Shown here in pieces: positions 49,113 to 58,189 of a stretch of DNA of 64,000 nucleotides. Under the pieces are notes generated by a model. That model was not told where the DNA came from. It was given only the letters and a program-made list of their open reading frames with translations, and did not search any database. Numbering within the stretch: the first letter of the stretch is position 1; each line of letters begins with the position of its first letter. Both the position numbers and the translations under genes were made by a program. The stretch comes from Photobacterium galatheae (GTDB lineage Bacteria; Pseudomonadota; Gammaproteobacteria; Enterobacterales; Vibrionaceae), in contig NZ_JMIB01000017.1 in assembly GCF_000695255.1 (NCBI RefSeq), positions 62,001 to 126,000 on the forward strand. Reading direction: 5' to 3'.

Positions 49113-50723
49113 ATGTTGAAATGGATGCGTTTCGGATCGCCCTGGATCTGGCTGACCGCAGGCTCGGTCAGTCTCAGTCTGCTGGCGGTGCTGGGATTAT
49201 TGCTGATGATTGGCTGGCAGGGGTTAAGCTACTTCTGGCCAGCGCCTGTATACCAGTTCTCGGTGGCGATGGCCGACCGGCAACAGGTTGTGCTGGGCGA
49301 AATTTATGAAACCAAAGCCGTGCCGCGCCAGCAATTGCTGGAGGCGGGCTACACGCTGAAGGGCAATGATAGTCCAACCATTGATCGCTACCTGATTAAA
49401 ACCGGTAACCGGGAACTGGCTGATCTGGATTTCGTGACTGTGCTGGCGACTCAGATTCAGTCACAAACCGTTGCCCGCGGGGTGGCTGTGATGGACAGAG
49501 TGCGGAACGGTAAGTTCTACGGCTATCCACAGGCTGTGGTGGATGGTCATACCCGCCATGAAGTGTCATCGCTGACGATGCTGGAAACCTGGCTGACAGA
49601 AGCGGAGGTGATGCGTGAAGCCATCCGGGAACTGAATGACAGCCAGTATATTCCGTTGTACCGGCAGCTGGCGGGAATGAAAAGTCAGCATGGCAACACG
49701 GCTTCAGAAACAACGCAGCAGACCATACAGGCGAAGTTAGACACGGTGACGCAACAGCTGGCGCAGATGAGGCAAACACTGGATGGACAGGCGCTGCTGG
49801 TGAAAGATGCGCAGGGGCAGACAGTTCGAATCCCGCTGGCCGAGATTTTGTATCTCTGGTATCCCAACGATATGTCACTGCCTGAAAAAGTGGCGCACTG
49901 GGGCCGTCAGATCGGGCACTTTGTGACCGATGCACCCCGCGAAGCCAATACGGAAGGGGGGGTGTTCCCGGCCATTTTCGGAACGGTGCTGATGGTGTTA
50001 CTGATGAGTGTCATTGTCACGCCACTCGGGGTACTGGCAGCAATATACTTACATGAATATGCGGAGCAGAATCGGTTTACTCGTCTGATTCGGGTGGCGG
50101 TGATTAATCTGGCCGGTGTCCCTTCGATTGTGTATGGGGTGTTTGGTCTGGGCTTTTTTGTGTATATGGTTGGCGGCACCATTGATGAGATTTTCTTTTC
50201 TGATCAGCTGCCGGCTCCGACCTTCGGAACGCCGGGCATTCTATGGTCGGCACTGACCCTGGCCATTTTGACTTTACCGGTTGTGATTGTGTCAACCGAA
50301 GAGGGGCTGGCACGGATACCCCCTTCGATTCGCCATGGTTCGCTGGCCTTAGGGGCGACACAGGCGGAAACGTTGTGGCGGATTGTGATTCCAATGGCCA
50401 GTCCGGCCATTATGACCGGACTGATTCTCGCAGTTGCAAGGGCTGCCGGTGAAGTTGCACCGCTGATGCTGGTCGGGGTCGTGAAAATGGCCCCTTCACT
50501 GCCCGTTGATGCGCAGTTTCCGTATCTGCATTTAGATCGGAAGTTCATGCATCTTGGCTACCATATTTATGATGTGGGCTTTCAAAGTCCGAATGTTGAG
50601 GCAGCCCGGCCGCTGGTCTATGCGACGTCACTGTTGCTGGTGACTGTGATTGTGGGGTTGAACCTGACCGCAATCGGGATTCGTAATCACCTGCGGGAGA
50701 AATTCCGCGATCTGGAACAATAA
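49113..50723 (+). CDS. pstA: Long-form phosphate ABC transporter permease PstA
   Basis: The 536-aa permease pairs with PstC. After an N-terminal membrane segment (WLTAGSVSLSLLAVLGLLLMI) comes a periplasmic insert of about 230 residues, with a coiled-coil stretch around 190-230. The permease core follows, with IFGTVLMVLLMSVIVTPLGVLAAIYLHEYA, the EAA-like RHGSLALGATQAETLWRIVIP and the final segment LLLVTVIVGLNLTAIGI. It translocates phosphate. Confidence 0.92.
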   Translation: MLKWMRFGSPWIWLTAGSVSLSLLAVLGLLLMIGWQGLSYFWPAPVYQFSVAMADRQQVVLGEIYETKAVPRQQLLEAGYTLKGNDSPTIDRYLIKTGNRELADLDFVTVLATQIQSQTVARGVAVMDRVRNGKFYGYPQAVVDGHTRHEVSSLTMLETWLTEAEVMREAIRELNDSQYIPLYRQLAGMKSQHGNTASETTQQTIQAKLDTVTQQLAQMRQTLDGQALLVKDAQGQTVRIPLAEILYLWYPNDMSLPEKVAHWGRQIGHFVTDAPREANTEGGVFPAIFGTVLMVLLMSVIVTPLGVLAAIYLHEYAEQNRFTRLIRVAVINLAGVPSIVYGVFGLGFFVYMVGGTIDEIFFSDQLPAPTFGTPGILWSALTLAILTLPVVIVSTEEGLARIPPSIRHGSLALGATQAETLWRIVIPMASPAIMTGLILAVARAAGEVAPLMLVGVVKMAPSLPVDAQFPYLHLDRKFMHLGYHIYDVGFQSPNVEAARPLVYATSLLLVTVIVGLNLTAIGIRNHLREKFRDLEQ

Positions 50724-50737
50724 CGAGAAGGATGTAG

Positions 50738-51556
50738 ATGTTTTCATTCAACGCCAGTATGGACTTGCTCAAGCCAGTCGATCTGACCGCATTATCCGAG
50801 GAGAAAACGGCCCTGACCATTGACGGGTTGGATTTGTTCTATGGTCAGAAACAGGCGCTGTATCATATCGACATGAAGATTGCCAAAGGGCAGGTCACGG
50901 CGTTTATCGGTCCGTCCGGCTGTGGGAAATCAACACTTCTTCGTTGTATGAACCGGATGAACGAGCTGGTGGAAGGGTGTCGGGTGGAAGGTCAAATCCT
51001 GCTGCATGGCCGAAACATCTATGATCAGGATGTGGATGTGGCCGCTTTACGCCGTCGGGTTGGTATGGTGTTTCAACGACCGAACCCGTTTCCCAAGTCG
51101 ATTTATGAAAACGTGGTGTACGGCCTGCGCCTGCAAGGGGTGAAAAACACCCGGGTATTAGATGATGCCGTGGAAAACTCTCTGCGTGGTGCGGCGTTGT
51201 GGGACGAGGTGAAAGACCGTTTACATGAGAATGCCTTTGGTTTGTCTGGTGGTCAGCAGCAGCGTCTGGTGATTGCCCGTGCGATTGCTATTGAACCTGA
51301 AGTGATCCTGCTGGATGAGCCAACGTCGGCGCTGGACCCGATTTCGACCCTGACCATTGAAGAGTTGATTAACGATCTCAAGAGAAAGTATACGGTGATT
51401 ATCGTCACGCATAACATGCAGCAGGCGGCCCGGGTTTCGGACAATACAGCTTTTATGCATATGGGTGAGCTGGTGGAATATGCGTCGACCAATGATATTT
51501 TCACCACCCCGAAAGAGAAACGCACTGAAGATTATATTACTGGCCGGTATGGCTGA
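50738..51556 (+). CDS. pstB: Phosphate ABC transporter ATPase PstB
   Basis: The 272-aa ATPase has Walker [10 protein letters not shown], a Q-loop in [13 protein letters not shown], signature LSGGQQQR, Walker [14 protein letters not shown] and the switch His in [15 protein letters not shown]. It powers the PstCA permease and relays phosphate status to PhoR through PhoU. The start is preceded by GAGAAGGATG and lies 14 bp from pstA. Confidence 0.97.
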   Translation: MFSFNASMDLLKPVDLTALSEEKTALTIDGLDLFYGQKQALYHIDMKIAKGQVTAFIGPSGCGKSTLLRCMNRMNELVEGCRVEGQILLHGRNIYDQDVDVAALRRRVGMVFQRPNPFPKSIYENVVYGLRLQGVKNTRVLDDAVENSLRGAALWDEVKDRLHENAFGLSGGQQQRLVIARAIAIEPEVILLDEPTSALDPISTLTIEELINDLKRKYTVIIVTHNMQQAARVSDNTAFMHMGELVEYASTNDIFTTPKEKRTEDYITGRYG

Positions 51557-51567
51557 GGAGTGACAGA

Positions 51568-52284
51568 TTGGATAATTTAAGCCTTAGCCGCCATATCTCC
51601 GGTCAGTTTAATGCGGAACTGGAAAGCATCCGTACCCATGTGCTGGCGATGGGTGGGCTGGTTGAGCAGCAACTGACGGATGCTCTGAAAGCCATGCACA
51701 AGCAGGATGTGGATTTGGCCCGACGGGTGATCAAAGATGATCACAAGGTGAATGCCATGGAGGTCGCCATTGATGAGGCCTGTACCCGGATCATTGCCAA
51801 GCGACAGCCGACGGCCAGTGATTTACGTCTGGTGATTGCGATTATCAAAACTATCACGGATCTGGAGCGGATCGGCGATGTGGCAGAAAGCATTGCTAAA
51901 GTTGCGCTGGAAAACTTCACCAATAAGCAATACAACCTGCTGGTGTCGCTGGAAGCGCTGGGTCAACATGCCGCCCGGATGCTGCATGAAGTGCTGGATG
52001 CTTTTGCACGGATGGATGTGAAAGCGGCGATTCGTGTGTATCAGGAAGATGATCGGATTGATAGGGAATATGAAGCGATTATCCGTCAGTTGATGACTTA
52101 TATGATGGAAGATCCGCGCTCAATTCCGAACGTGCTGCAGGTGATGTGGTCAGCTCGGTCGATCGAGCGGGTTGGGGATCGCTGCCAGAACATCTGTGAA
52201 TACATTATCTATTTCGTGAAAGGGAAGGATATTCGCCATACCAGCCCGCAGGAAATGGAAAATCTTCTCGACAGTCATCGTTGA
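51568..52284 (+). CDS. phoU: Phosphate signalling regulator PhoU
   Basis: The 238-aa protein has two three-helix bundles, each with a metal-binding E/D-rich motif ([18 protein letters not shown] and [19 protein letters not shown]). It links Pst transport to PhoR inhibition. It starts with TTG 51568 behind a strong GAGGAG ribosome site, 11 bp from pstB; the rare start may tune its level relative to PstB. Confidence 0.96.
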   Translation: MDNLSLSRHISGQFNAELESIRTHVLAMGGLVEQQLTDALKAMHKQDVDLARRVIKDDHKVNAMEVAIDEACTRIIAKRQPTASDLRLVIAIIKTITDLERIGDVAESIAKVALENFTNKQYNLLVSLEALGQHAARMLHEVLDAFARMDVKAAIRVYQEDDRIDREYEAIIRQLMTYMMEDPRSIPNVLQVMWSARSIERVGDRCQNICEYIIYFVKGKDIRHTSPQEMENLLDSHR

Positions 52285-52286
52285 AC

Positions 52287-52312
52287 GACAGGGAGCCGGA
52301 TGGTTCCCTGTC
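52287..52312. terminator. Hairpin between phoU and ppk2
   Basis: GACAGGGA pairs with TCCCTGTC around a short GC-rich loop. It has no clear T-run and lies between convergent genes. Confidence 0.5.
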
Positions 52313-52332
52313 TGTCTGATAAGCCCTGGAGA

Positions 52333-53151
52333 CTAGTCGCCATTTTTATCAAAACGATCAGGCACAAAGGTCTGTTCATCCATCGGTGGACGAGAATATC
52401 CTTCCTGGTTGATCTCCGGTAGCACGATTTCAGGGTATTCGATGTCTTCGTAAGGGATCTGGCTTAACAGGTGGGATATGCAGTTGATACGGGCTTTTTT
52501 CTTGTCGTCGCTGTCAATGACCCACCAGGGGCTCTGTTTGGTATCGGTATGGGCAAACATCTTGTCTTTGGCAGCTGAATAATCTGCCCAGCGGGAACGG
52601 GACTCCAGATCCATTGGGCTGAACTTCCAGCGTTTAATTGGGGTGTTGATTCGCTCCAGGAAGCGTTTTTCCTGCTCTTCGTCGGAAACGGAAAACCAGT
52701 ACTTGATTAAGATGATGCCAGCGCGTTGCAGCATACGTTCGAATTCAGGGCAGGCCAGCAGAAACTCTTCGTACTCCTCACCGGTACAAAAGCCCATCAC
52801 CTTTTCGACCCCGGCCCGGTTGTACCAACTCCGGTCGAACAGGACGATTTCACCCGCCGCCGGAAGTTGCTCGACATACCGCTGGAAATACCATTGGGAG
52901 CGTTCTTTTTCGGTGGGTTTAGGTAAGGCGACCACTCGACATACACGCGGGTTGAGCTTTTCAGTGATCCGCTTGATGGTGCCGCCTTTGCCTGCTGCAT
53001 CCCGGCCTTCAAAAATCACGACAACGCGTAAGCCTTCCTGTTTCACCCATTCCTGGCATTTCACCAGCTCGATTTGGAGTCGTTCCAGCTCGCTTTCATA
53101 GTCTTTTTTCTTGAGTTTGCTTTCAAATTGTTGATTAGACATATAACGCAT
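52333..53151 (-). CDS. ppk2: Polyphosphate kinase 2 family protein
   Basis: The 272-aa P-loop kinase belongs to PPK2. Walker A is FEGRDAAGKGGTIKRITE (about 40-57), Walker B is FDRSWYNRAGVEKVMG, and the lid region KYWFSVSDEEQEKRFLERINTPIKRWKFSPMD is intact. These enzymes use polyphosphate to phosphorylate GDP, ADP or nucleoside monophosphates; the one-domain form here could be class I or III. ATG 53151 has AGGA six bases upstream; other in-frame starts lie at 53175 and 53142. Position next to the Pst/Ppk genes suggests a shared phosphate-storage role. Confidence 0.92.
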   Translation of the reverse strand: MRYMSNQQFESKLKKKDYESELERLQIELVKCQEWVKQEGLRVVVIFEGRDAAGKGGTIKRITEKLNPRVCRVVALPKPTEKERSQWYFQRYVEQLPAAGEIVLFDRSWYNRAGVEKVMGFCTGEEYEEFLLACPEFERMLQRAGIILIKYWFSVSDEEQEKRFLERINTPIKRWKFSPMDLESRSRWADYSAAKDKMFAHTDTKQSPWWVIDSDDKKKARINCISHLLSQIPYEDIEYPEIVLPEINQEGYSRPPMDEQTFVPDRFDKNGD

Positions 53152-53272
53152 CACATTCCTGTTCGCTGACTTCAAGCTTAATCATAGCGTGTTTGATGCA
53201 ACAGTTATGTGATCGATTGACTATGGTGGTTGTTTTGATGACTCCGCTCCCGGTAGAGAGCGGAGAGGATGT

Positions 53273-54025
53273 TTAAGAACGGAGTGCACGCAGCACGGCT
53301 GCAATTTTCTCGCTGCTGGTCACCGGAATCGCAAAGTCATCCACGTCCTGACTGCCCATATGTGCTTCTGAAGCCACATGCATCATCTGGCTTGGCCTTG
53401 TGTGCTTGCCGGATAAATGCAGCTCTCTGACACCGGTACGAGACAGAATTTGTGCGGCGTTGTCGGCGGTGACACCGGCACCGGCCATAATGCTGAGACG
53501 GTTACCGCAGTAGCGAACCATGTCTGCCAAGGTATCCGCGCCTTCCAGGGCACTGGCCTTTAGTCCGGAAGTGAGTACGCGCTCACATCCGGCGCTCATC
53601 AGGATATCAAGCGCCTCATGGTAATCAGCACACTGATCAATGGCGCGATGGAAGGTGACGCCCAGTCCCTGCGCTGCTTGCATCAGTGCAGATAATTGAA
53701 CTGTATCAATCTGACCATCCCGGGTCAGGACGCCAATCACCACGCCTTGCAACCCCGCCTGTTTGGCGGCGTGAATATCAGCCAGCATGATCTCCAGGTC
53801 TTCGTCGGAAAACAGAAAGTCGCCCTGACGGGGGCGGATCATGGCATACACCGGAATCTTTGCAGTACGCGCAGCCTGACGCATGAAGCCGAGGCTCGGT
53901 GTGAGTCCGCCCAGCGAGAGTGACGAACACAGTTCAATGCGGGTGGCACCGCCTTGTTGCGCGGCATGAAGTGATTCGATGTTATCAATACAGACTTCAA
54001 GATGAGTCAGCGGGAATGAGGTCAT
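53273..54025 (-). CDS. cutC: CutC family protein (copper homeostasis name, TIM barrel)
   Basis: The 250-aa TIM-barrel protein begins MTSFPLTHLEVCIDNIES and contains GATRIELCSSLSLGGLTPSLG, IRPRQGDFLFSD, VTFHRAIDQC, VLTSG and IMAGAGVTADNA. The name comes from copper-sensitive E. coli mutants, but the biochemical role is uncertain. The start at 54025 with AAAGG upstream fits the family; ATG 54040 adds five residues. Confidence 0.92.
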   Translation of the reverse strand: MTSFPLTHLEVCIDNIESLHAAQQGGATRIELCSSLSLGGLTPSLGFMRQAARTAKIPVYAMIRPRQGDFLFSDEDLEIMLADIHAAKQAGLQGVVIGVLTRDGQIDTVQLSALMQAAQGLGVTFHRAIDQCADYHEALDILMSAGCERVLTSGLKASALEGADTLADMVRYCGNRLSIMAGAGVTADNAAQILSRTGVRELHLSGKHTRPSQMMHVASEAHMGSQDVDDFAIPVTSSEKIAAVLRALRS

Positions 54026-54118
54026 GAGACAGCCTTTCACAAGAAAACTTCGGCTGAGTGTAATCGGAGACCGTGCGGGTGTCGAAGGGCGGGATCAACA
54101 AGTGTTGAACCGGTAGAA

Positions 54119-54148
54119 AAATAAGCCCGGCACAAAGGCCGGGCTGAG
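54119..54148 (-). terminator. Peroxiredoxin gene terminator
   Basis: On the minus strand AGCCCGGC-CTTTGT-GCCGGGCTTATTTTT lies about 25 bp after the stop. Confidence 0.85.
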
Positions 54149-54170
54149 CAATTTTAGCGCAAGGCTGAGA

Positions 54171-54773
54171 TTACAGGTCTGCAGTGTGCTCAGACAGGTA
54201 AGCTGCAACGCCTTTAGGAGAAGCGTCCATACCCGCTTTACCTTCTTCCCATTGTGCTGGGCAAACTTCACCGTTCTTCTGGTGGAAGTTCAGAGCGTCA
54301 ACCATACGCAGCATCTCGTCGATGTTACGGCCCAGTGGCAGGTCGTTCACAACTTGGTGACGAACAACACCTTCTTCGTCAATCAGGAAAGAACCACGGA
54401 AAGCAACGCCAGCTTCTGGGTGCTCAACGTCGTATGCTTTACAGATTTCGTGCTTCACGTCAGCGATCAGAGGGTACTTCACCTGGCCGATACCGCCGTC
54501 TTCAACAGCAGTGTTACGCCATGCGTTGTGAGAGAACTGAGAATCGATCGATACACCGATAACTTCAACACCTTTCGCTTGGAAGTCAGCGAAACGCTTG
54601 TCGAAAGCAATCAGTTCAGAAGGACATACGAAAGTGAAGTCCAGTGGGTAGAAGAATACAACCGCTTTTTTACCTTCAGTGAACTGCTTGAAGTTGAAGT
54701 TTTCAACGATTTCACCGTTACCCAGAACTGCAGCAGCTGTGAAATCTGGTGCTTGACGACCTACTAGTACCAT
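54171..54773 (-). CDS. Typical 2-Cys peroxiredoxin (AhpC/TSA family)
   Basis: The 200-aa peroxiredoxin has the peroxidatic Cys in YPLDFTFVCPSEL (Cys50) and the resolving Cys in NGEVCPAQW (about 170). The GG(I/L)G loop VEDGGIGQVKYPL and a C-terminal YL-like tail (YLSEH) mark the over-oxidation-sensitive type. It reduces H2O2 and organic peroxides. Codons are strongly biased, so it is highly expressed. It is divergent from oxyR across 129 bp, which suggests direct OxyR control. Confidence 0.93.
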   Translation of the reverse strand: MVLVGRQAPDFTAAAVLGNGEIVENFNFKQFTEGKKAVVFFYPLDFTFVCPSELIAFDKRFADFQAKGVEVIGVSIDSQFSHNAWRNTAVEDGGIGQVKYPLIADVKHEICKAYDVEHPEAGVAFRGSFLIDEEGVVRHQVVNDLPLGRNIDEMLRMVDALNFHQKNGEVCPAQWEEGKAGMDASPKGVAAYLSEHTADL

Positions 54774-54902
54774 GTTGGTGCTCCTAATATTGGAATGATT
54801 ACCACCCCCAAAGGGCAGTTCCTGATAAAACAGGACACACTATAGCGAAAGTGCTACATTGAAAAAAGTGGAATAAATAGATTATTACAATCGAAAAATA
54901 CG

Positions 54903-55799
54903 ATGAGTAAATTTCCCTCTCTAAAACAGCTCCATTATCTGGTGACACTCTATGAAACCCGTCATTTTGGTGAAGCCGCCAAACTCTGTTTTGTCAGTCA
55001 GTCGACTTTAAGTTCCGGGATCCAGAACCTGGAAGATCTGATTGGCTGTCAGTTGATTGAACGGGATAACAAAGCCCTGGTCTTTACCGCGATCGGGGAA
55101 GAAGTGGTGGTCCGCAGCCGTGAACTGCTGGCACGCACGCAGGATATGATGGAGCTATCCAAAAGTGGTGACGATACCATGACAGGGCAGGTCAGGCTGG
55201 GATGTATTCCGACAATTGCCCCTTTCCTGCTGGGTGATCTGGTGCAGGCGGTCAACCGTCGTTATCCGCAACTCCACCTTTTATTACGGGAAGACACCAC
55301 GGATAATTTGCTCAGCGCTTTGCGAAATGGTGATATGGATGTTCTGATTCTGGCGCTGCCGGTTGAGATCAGTGGCATGCATAGTCAGGTTGTCGGGCGA
55401 GACCCGTTTAAGATGGTGCTGAGCAAAACGCAAGCGGGTCAGGTCAGGGTTCCTTTGCGATATGCAGATTTACCCGATGAATCCGTTTTTTTACTGGAGA
55501 AAGAGCATTGCCTGACCGGCCATGCCGTCTCGGCTTGTCAGCTAGACAGCAAAGAAAAGATCAACCCCTTTACAGCCACCAGCCTGCATACCCTGGTGCA
55601 GATGGTGTCAAACGGCTTAGGCTCGACATTCATTCCCCAAATGGCGATTAAGCATGGTTTGGTGGATAACCCGGATCTGGTGATCCTGGACCCGCCCGGC
55701 CAAGCGGCATTTCGGGAAATTGGTCTGGTCTGGCGGCCAACCTCAAGTCGAACTTCCACATTTCAGAGTCTCGCTGACATAGTCGCAGACCTGCTTTAA
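54903..55799 (+). CDS. oxyR: Hydrogen peroxide sensor OxyR
   Basis: The 298-aa LysR-type regulator has the HTH at FPSLKQLHYLVTLYETRHFGEAAKLCFVSQSTLSSGIQNLE (about 4-45). Its redox pair is Cys203 and Cys212 (KEHCLTGHAVSACQL), the same spacing as C199/C208 of E. coli OxyR. Oxidation forms the disulfide that activates antioxidant genes. It is divergent from the peroxiredoxin gene, its probable target. Confidence 0.96.
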   Translation: MSKFPSLKQLHYLVTLYETRHFGEAAKLCFVSQSTLSSGIQNLEDLIGCQLIERDNKALVFTAIGEEVVVRSRELLARTQDMMELSKSGDDTMTGQVRLGCIPTIAPFLLGDLVQAVNRRYPQLHLLLREDTTDNLLSALRNGDMDVLILALPVEISGMHSQVVGRDPFKMVLSKTQAGQVRVPLRYADLPDESVFLLEKEHCLTGHAVSACQLDSKEKINPFTATSLHTLVQMVSNGLGSTFIPQMAIKHGLVDNPDLVILDPPGQAAFREIGLVWRPTSSRTSTFQSLADIVADLL

Positions 55800-56413
55800 T
55801 CGCATTCAGGATGCTCGGCAGAGATAATTTTATTTTTTGGTGGAATATTCTGCCGATCTTAAGCTCCTGTGAATCTTTATTCTGTTCCGTGTTTTTCACA
55901 AGTCTTTCATTTTGTAGGTTTTTTTTGTTTCGTTCAAAAAAACAATTCTGTTTTTCGCGGCTTCAATCATCCCCAGGCTGTATGACTCTCTGAAATCTCG
56001 ACTATAAATGTATTTAGATTGAGTGGTTTGCGACCACTCGATACTTTTCATATTGTTTAAAACGTATTTTTCACCGCTGTTACTATTGTGTAAATATGTA
56101 ATTAAATTACGTAATCAACAACACTTCAGCGCATTAAATGAAAAGATCTGGAAAAACCAAAAATATCGCTCAGAGCTGTTTTAATTTAGTGTTTTGAGTA
56201 ATGACTCTATTTTCAGTATATGGTTGATTTTTATCAATTATTTGTGTTTTGTTGGCCTTTGTGGTTTTTGTGAGGGTTTGCCATTTCTGATTTATTCAGG
56301 CAACGTATAGACCATGTTTCAGCCAAAGGTGGTCTAAGATAAAAATCAGCCACTCGATTTGTGGGTGGTTATTTAGTTACATTTGGCTGTTTGGAAGGAA
56401 GTGGGGAGTTTAC
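55800..56413. other. 614-bp AT-rich region upstream of aceB
   Basis: No credible gene. It contains a hairpin GAGTGGT-TTGCG-ACCACTC (56021-56039), a 13-bp palindrome GTAATT-A-AATTAC (56098-56110) overlapping ATTACGTAAT (56106-56115), and a second copy of CCACTCGATTTG near 56350. The length and AT content suggest a long, regulated aceB promoter; GGAAGGAAGTGGGGAG is its ribosome site region. Confidence 0.55.
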
Positions 56414-58018
56414 ATGGATATGGAAAATCAACACCAGTTTGGTCAACTGACGCTGACGGCATTTTCAGAAGCACAACACGATATTCTGAGTGAGGAAGCC
56501 GTGGCTTTTGTGGAAAAACTGGTGACCCGATTTGCTGCCCGTGTGCCAGAACTGTTGGCGACACGAGAAGCGCGTCAGCAGGCGATTGATGGTGGAAAAC
56601 TGCCCGATTTTCTGCCGGAGACCCAAGCGATTCGTGACGGTGACTGGACTATTCAGAATATTCCGGCTGATTTGCAGGATCGCCGGGTGGAAATTACCGG
56701 TCCGGTTGAGCGCAAAATGGTGATCAATGCCCTGAATGCAAATGTCAAAGTGTTTATGGCTGACTTTGAAGATTCATTTGCGCCGGCCTGGCCTGCGGTC
56801 ATTGATGGGCAGCGTAATCTGCGCGATGCGGTGAACCGTACGATTTCATATACACAGCCTGAAACCGGGAAGGTGTATGCGCTCAAGGACGATCCCGCGG
56901 TTCTGATTTGCCGGGTACGTGGCTTGCACTTGCCGGAAAAACATGTGTTGTGGCAGGGCAATCCGATCCCGGGAGCATTGCTTGATTTTGGTCTGTACTT
57001 CTTTCACAACCATCAGCAATTGCTGGCGAGCGGCAGTGGCCCGTACTTTTACATTCCTAAACTCCAGGCGTATCAGGAAGCAGCATGGTGGAGCGATGTC
57101 TTCAGCTTTGCGGAAGATGAACTGGGCTTGTCTCGTGGCACCGTGAAAGCGACGGTGTTGATTGAGACCCTGCCTGCAGTCTTCGAAATGCATGAAATTC
57201 TCTACAGCCTGAAAGAACATATTGTGGGGCTGAACTGTGGCCGTTGGGATTACATCTTCAGTTACATCAAGACGTTGAGAAATCATCCGGATCGGATTCT
57301 GCCAGACCGTCAGGTCGTGACGATGGACAAGCCGTTTCTCAATGCTTATTCGCGCTTGCTGGTGAAAACCTGTCATCGCCGTGGCGCGTTTGCCATGGGA
57401 GGTATGGCCGCTTTCATTCCATCGAAAGATCCGGAGCAAAATGCCTGGGTGCTGAACAAGATTCAGACTGACAAAGCGCTGGAAGCGCAAAACGGTCATG
57501 ACGGCACCTGGGTGGCGCATCCGGGACTGGCCGATACCGCCCGTGCTGTCTTTGATGAATGCCTTGGGACACGTCAGAACCAGCTGGATGTGACCCGGGA
57601 CAGCGATGCACCAATGACGGCTGCTGAGCTGTTGGCGCCTTGCGAAGGTGAGCGGACCGAAGACGGTATGCGCCACAACATTCGTGTGGCTGTGCAATAC
57701 ATCGAAGCCTGGATTTCCGGCAACGGCTGTGTCCCGATTTACGGCCTGATGGAAGATGCGGCGACGGCGGAAATCTCCCGAGCATCCATCTGGCAGTGGA
57801 TCAAACATGGCAAGACACTGAGCAATGGTCAGGTTGTCACGAACGCATTGTTTGAGCAGATGCTGGCGGAAGAGATGCAGGTACTGGCGCAGGAAGTCGG
57901 GACTGAGCGTTTCGGGCAAGGGCGATATCAGGAAGCGGCTGCCATGATGGCCCGGTTAACGACCAGTGAAGAACTGGTGACCTTCCTGACGCTGCCCGGT
58001 TACGAATACCTCGAATAG
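56414..58018 (+). CDS. aceB: Malate synthase A
   Basis: The 534-aa enzyme condenses glyoxylate and acetyl-CoA to malate in the glyoxylate bypass. Seen are VFMADFEDSFAPAWPAVIDGQRNL, VLICRVRGLHLPEKHVL (catalytic Arg region), ATVLIETLPAVFEMHEILYSL and LNCGRWDYIFSYIKT. The C-terminal helical cap carries SRASIWQWIKHG. Length is that of the type A enzyme. It forms a probable operon with aceA; aceK is not adjacent. Confidence 0.97.
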   Translation: MDMENQHQFGQLTLTAFSEAQHDILSEEAVAFVEKLVTRFAARVPELLATREARQQAIDGGKLPDFLPETQAIRDGDWTIQNIPADLQDRRVEITGPVERKMVINALNANVKVFMADFEDSFAPAWPAVIDGQRNLRDAVNRTISYTQPETGKVYALKDDPAVLICRVRGLHLPEKHVLWQGNPIPGALLDFGLYFFHNHQQLLASGSGPYFYIPKLQAYQEAAWWSDVFSFAEDELGLSRGTVKATVLIETLPAVFEMHEILYSLKEHIVGLNCGRWDYIFSYIKTLRNHPDRILPDRQVVTMDKPFLNAYSRLLVKTCHRRGAFAMGGMAAFIPSKDPEQNAWVLNKIQTDKALEAQNGHDGTWVAHPGLADTARAVFDECLGTRQNQLDVTRDSDAPMTAAELLAPCEGERTEDGMRHNIRVAVQYIEAWISGNGCVPIYGLMEDAATAEISRASIWQWIKHGKTLSNGQVVTNALFEQMLAEEMQVLAQEVGTERFGQGRYQEAAAMMARLTTSEELVTFLTLPGYEYLE

Positions 58019-58078
58019 CAGGGGTGTACGAAACAAGGTAACCCAAGGAATACACAACAAAAAGCACGGTGTGCAATG

Positions 58079-58106
58079 GCCTCTGTCCGGTTTGTCCGGA
58101 CAGGGG
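58079..58106 (+). other. Strong intercistronic hairpin between aceB and aceA
   Basis: CCTCTGTCCGG-TTTGT-CCGGACAGGGG forms an 11-bp stem without a T-run, about 60 nt after aceB and 84 nt before aceA. The form suits an mRNA-stabilising or processing element rather than a terminator. Confidence 0.6.
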
Positions 58107-58189
58107 AAGCCCAAGAAAACCCATTGAAAACTCAACCGCAGAACCTCCAGATTTTGCGAACTATCGTCACATAATACGAGGGATTTATT

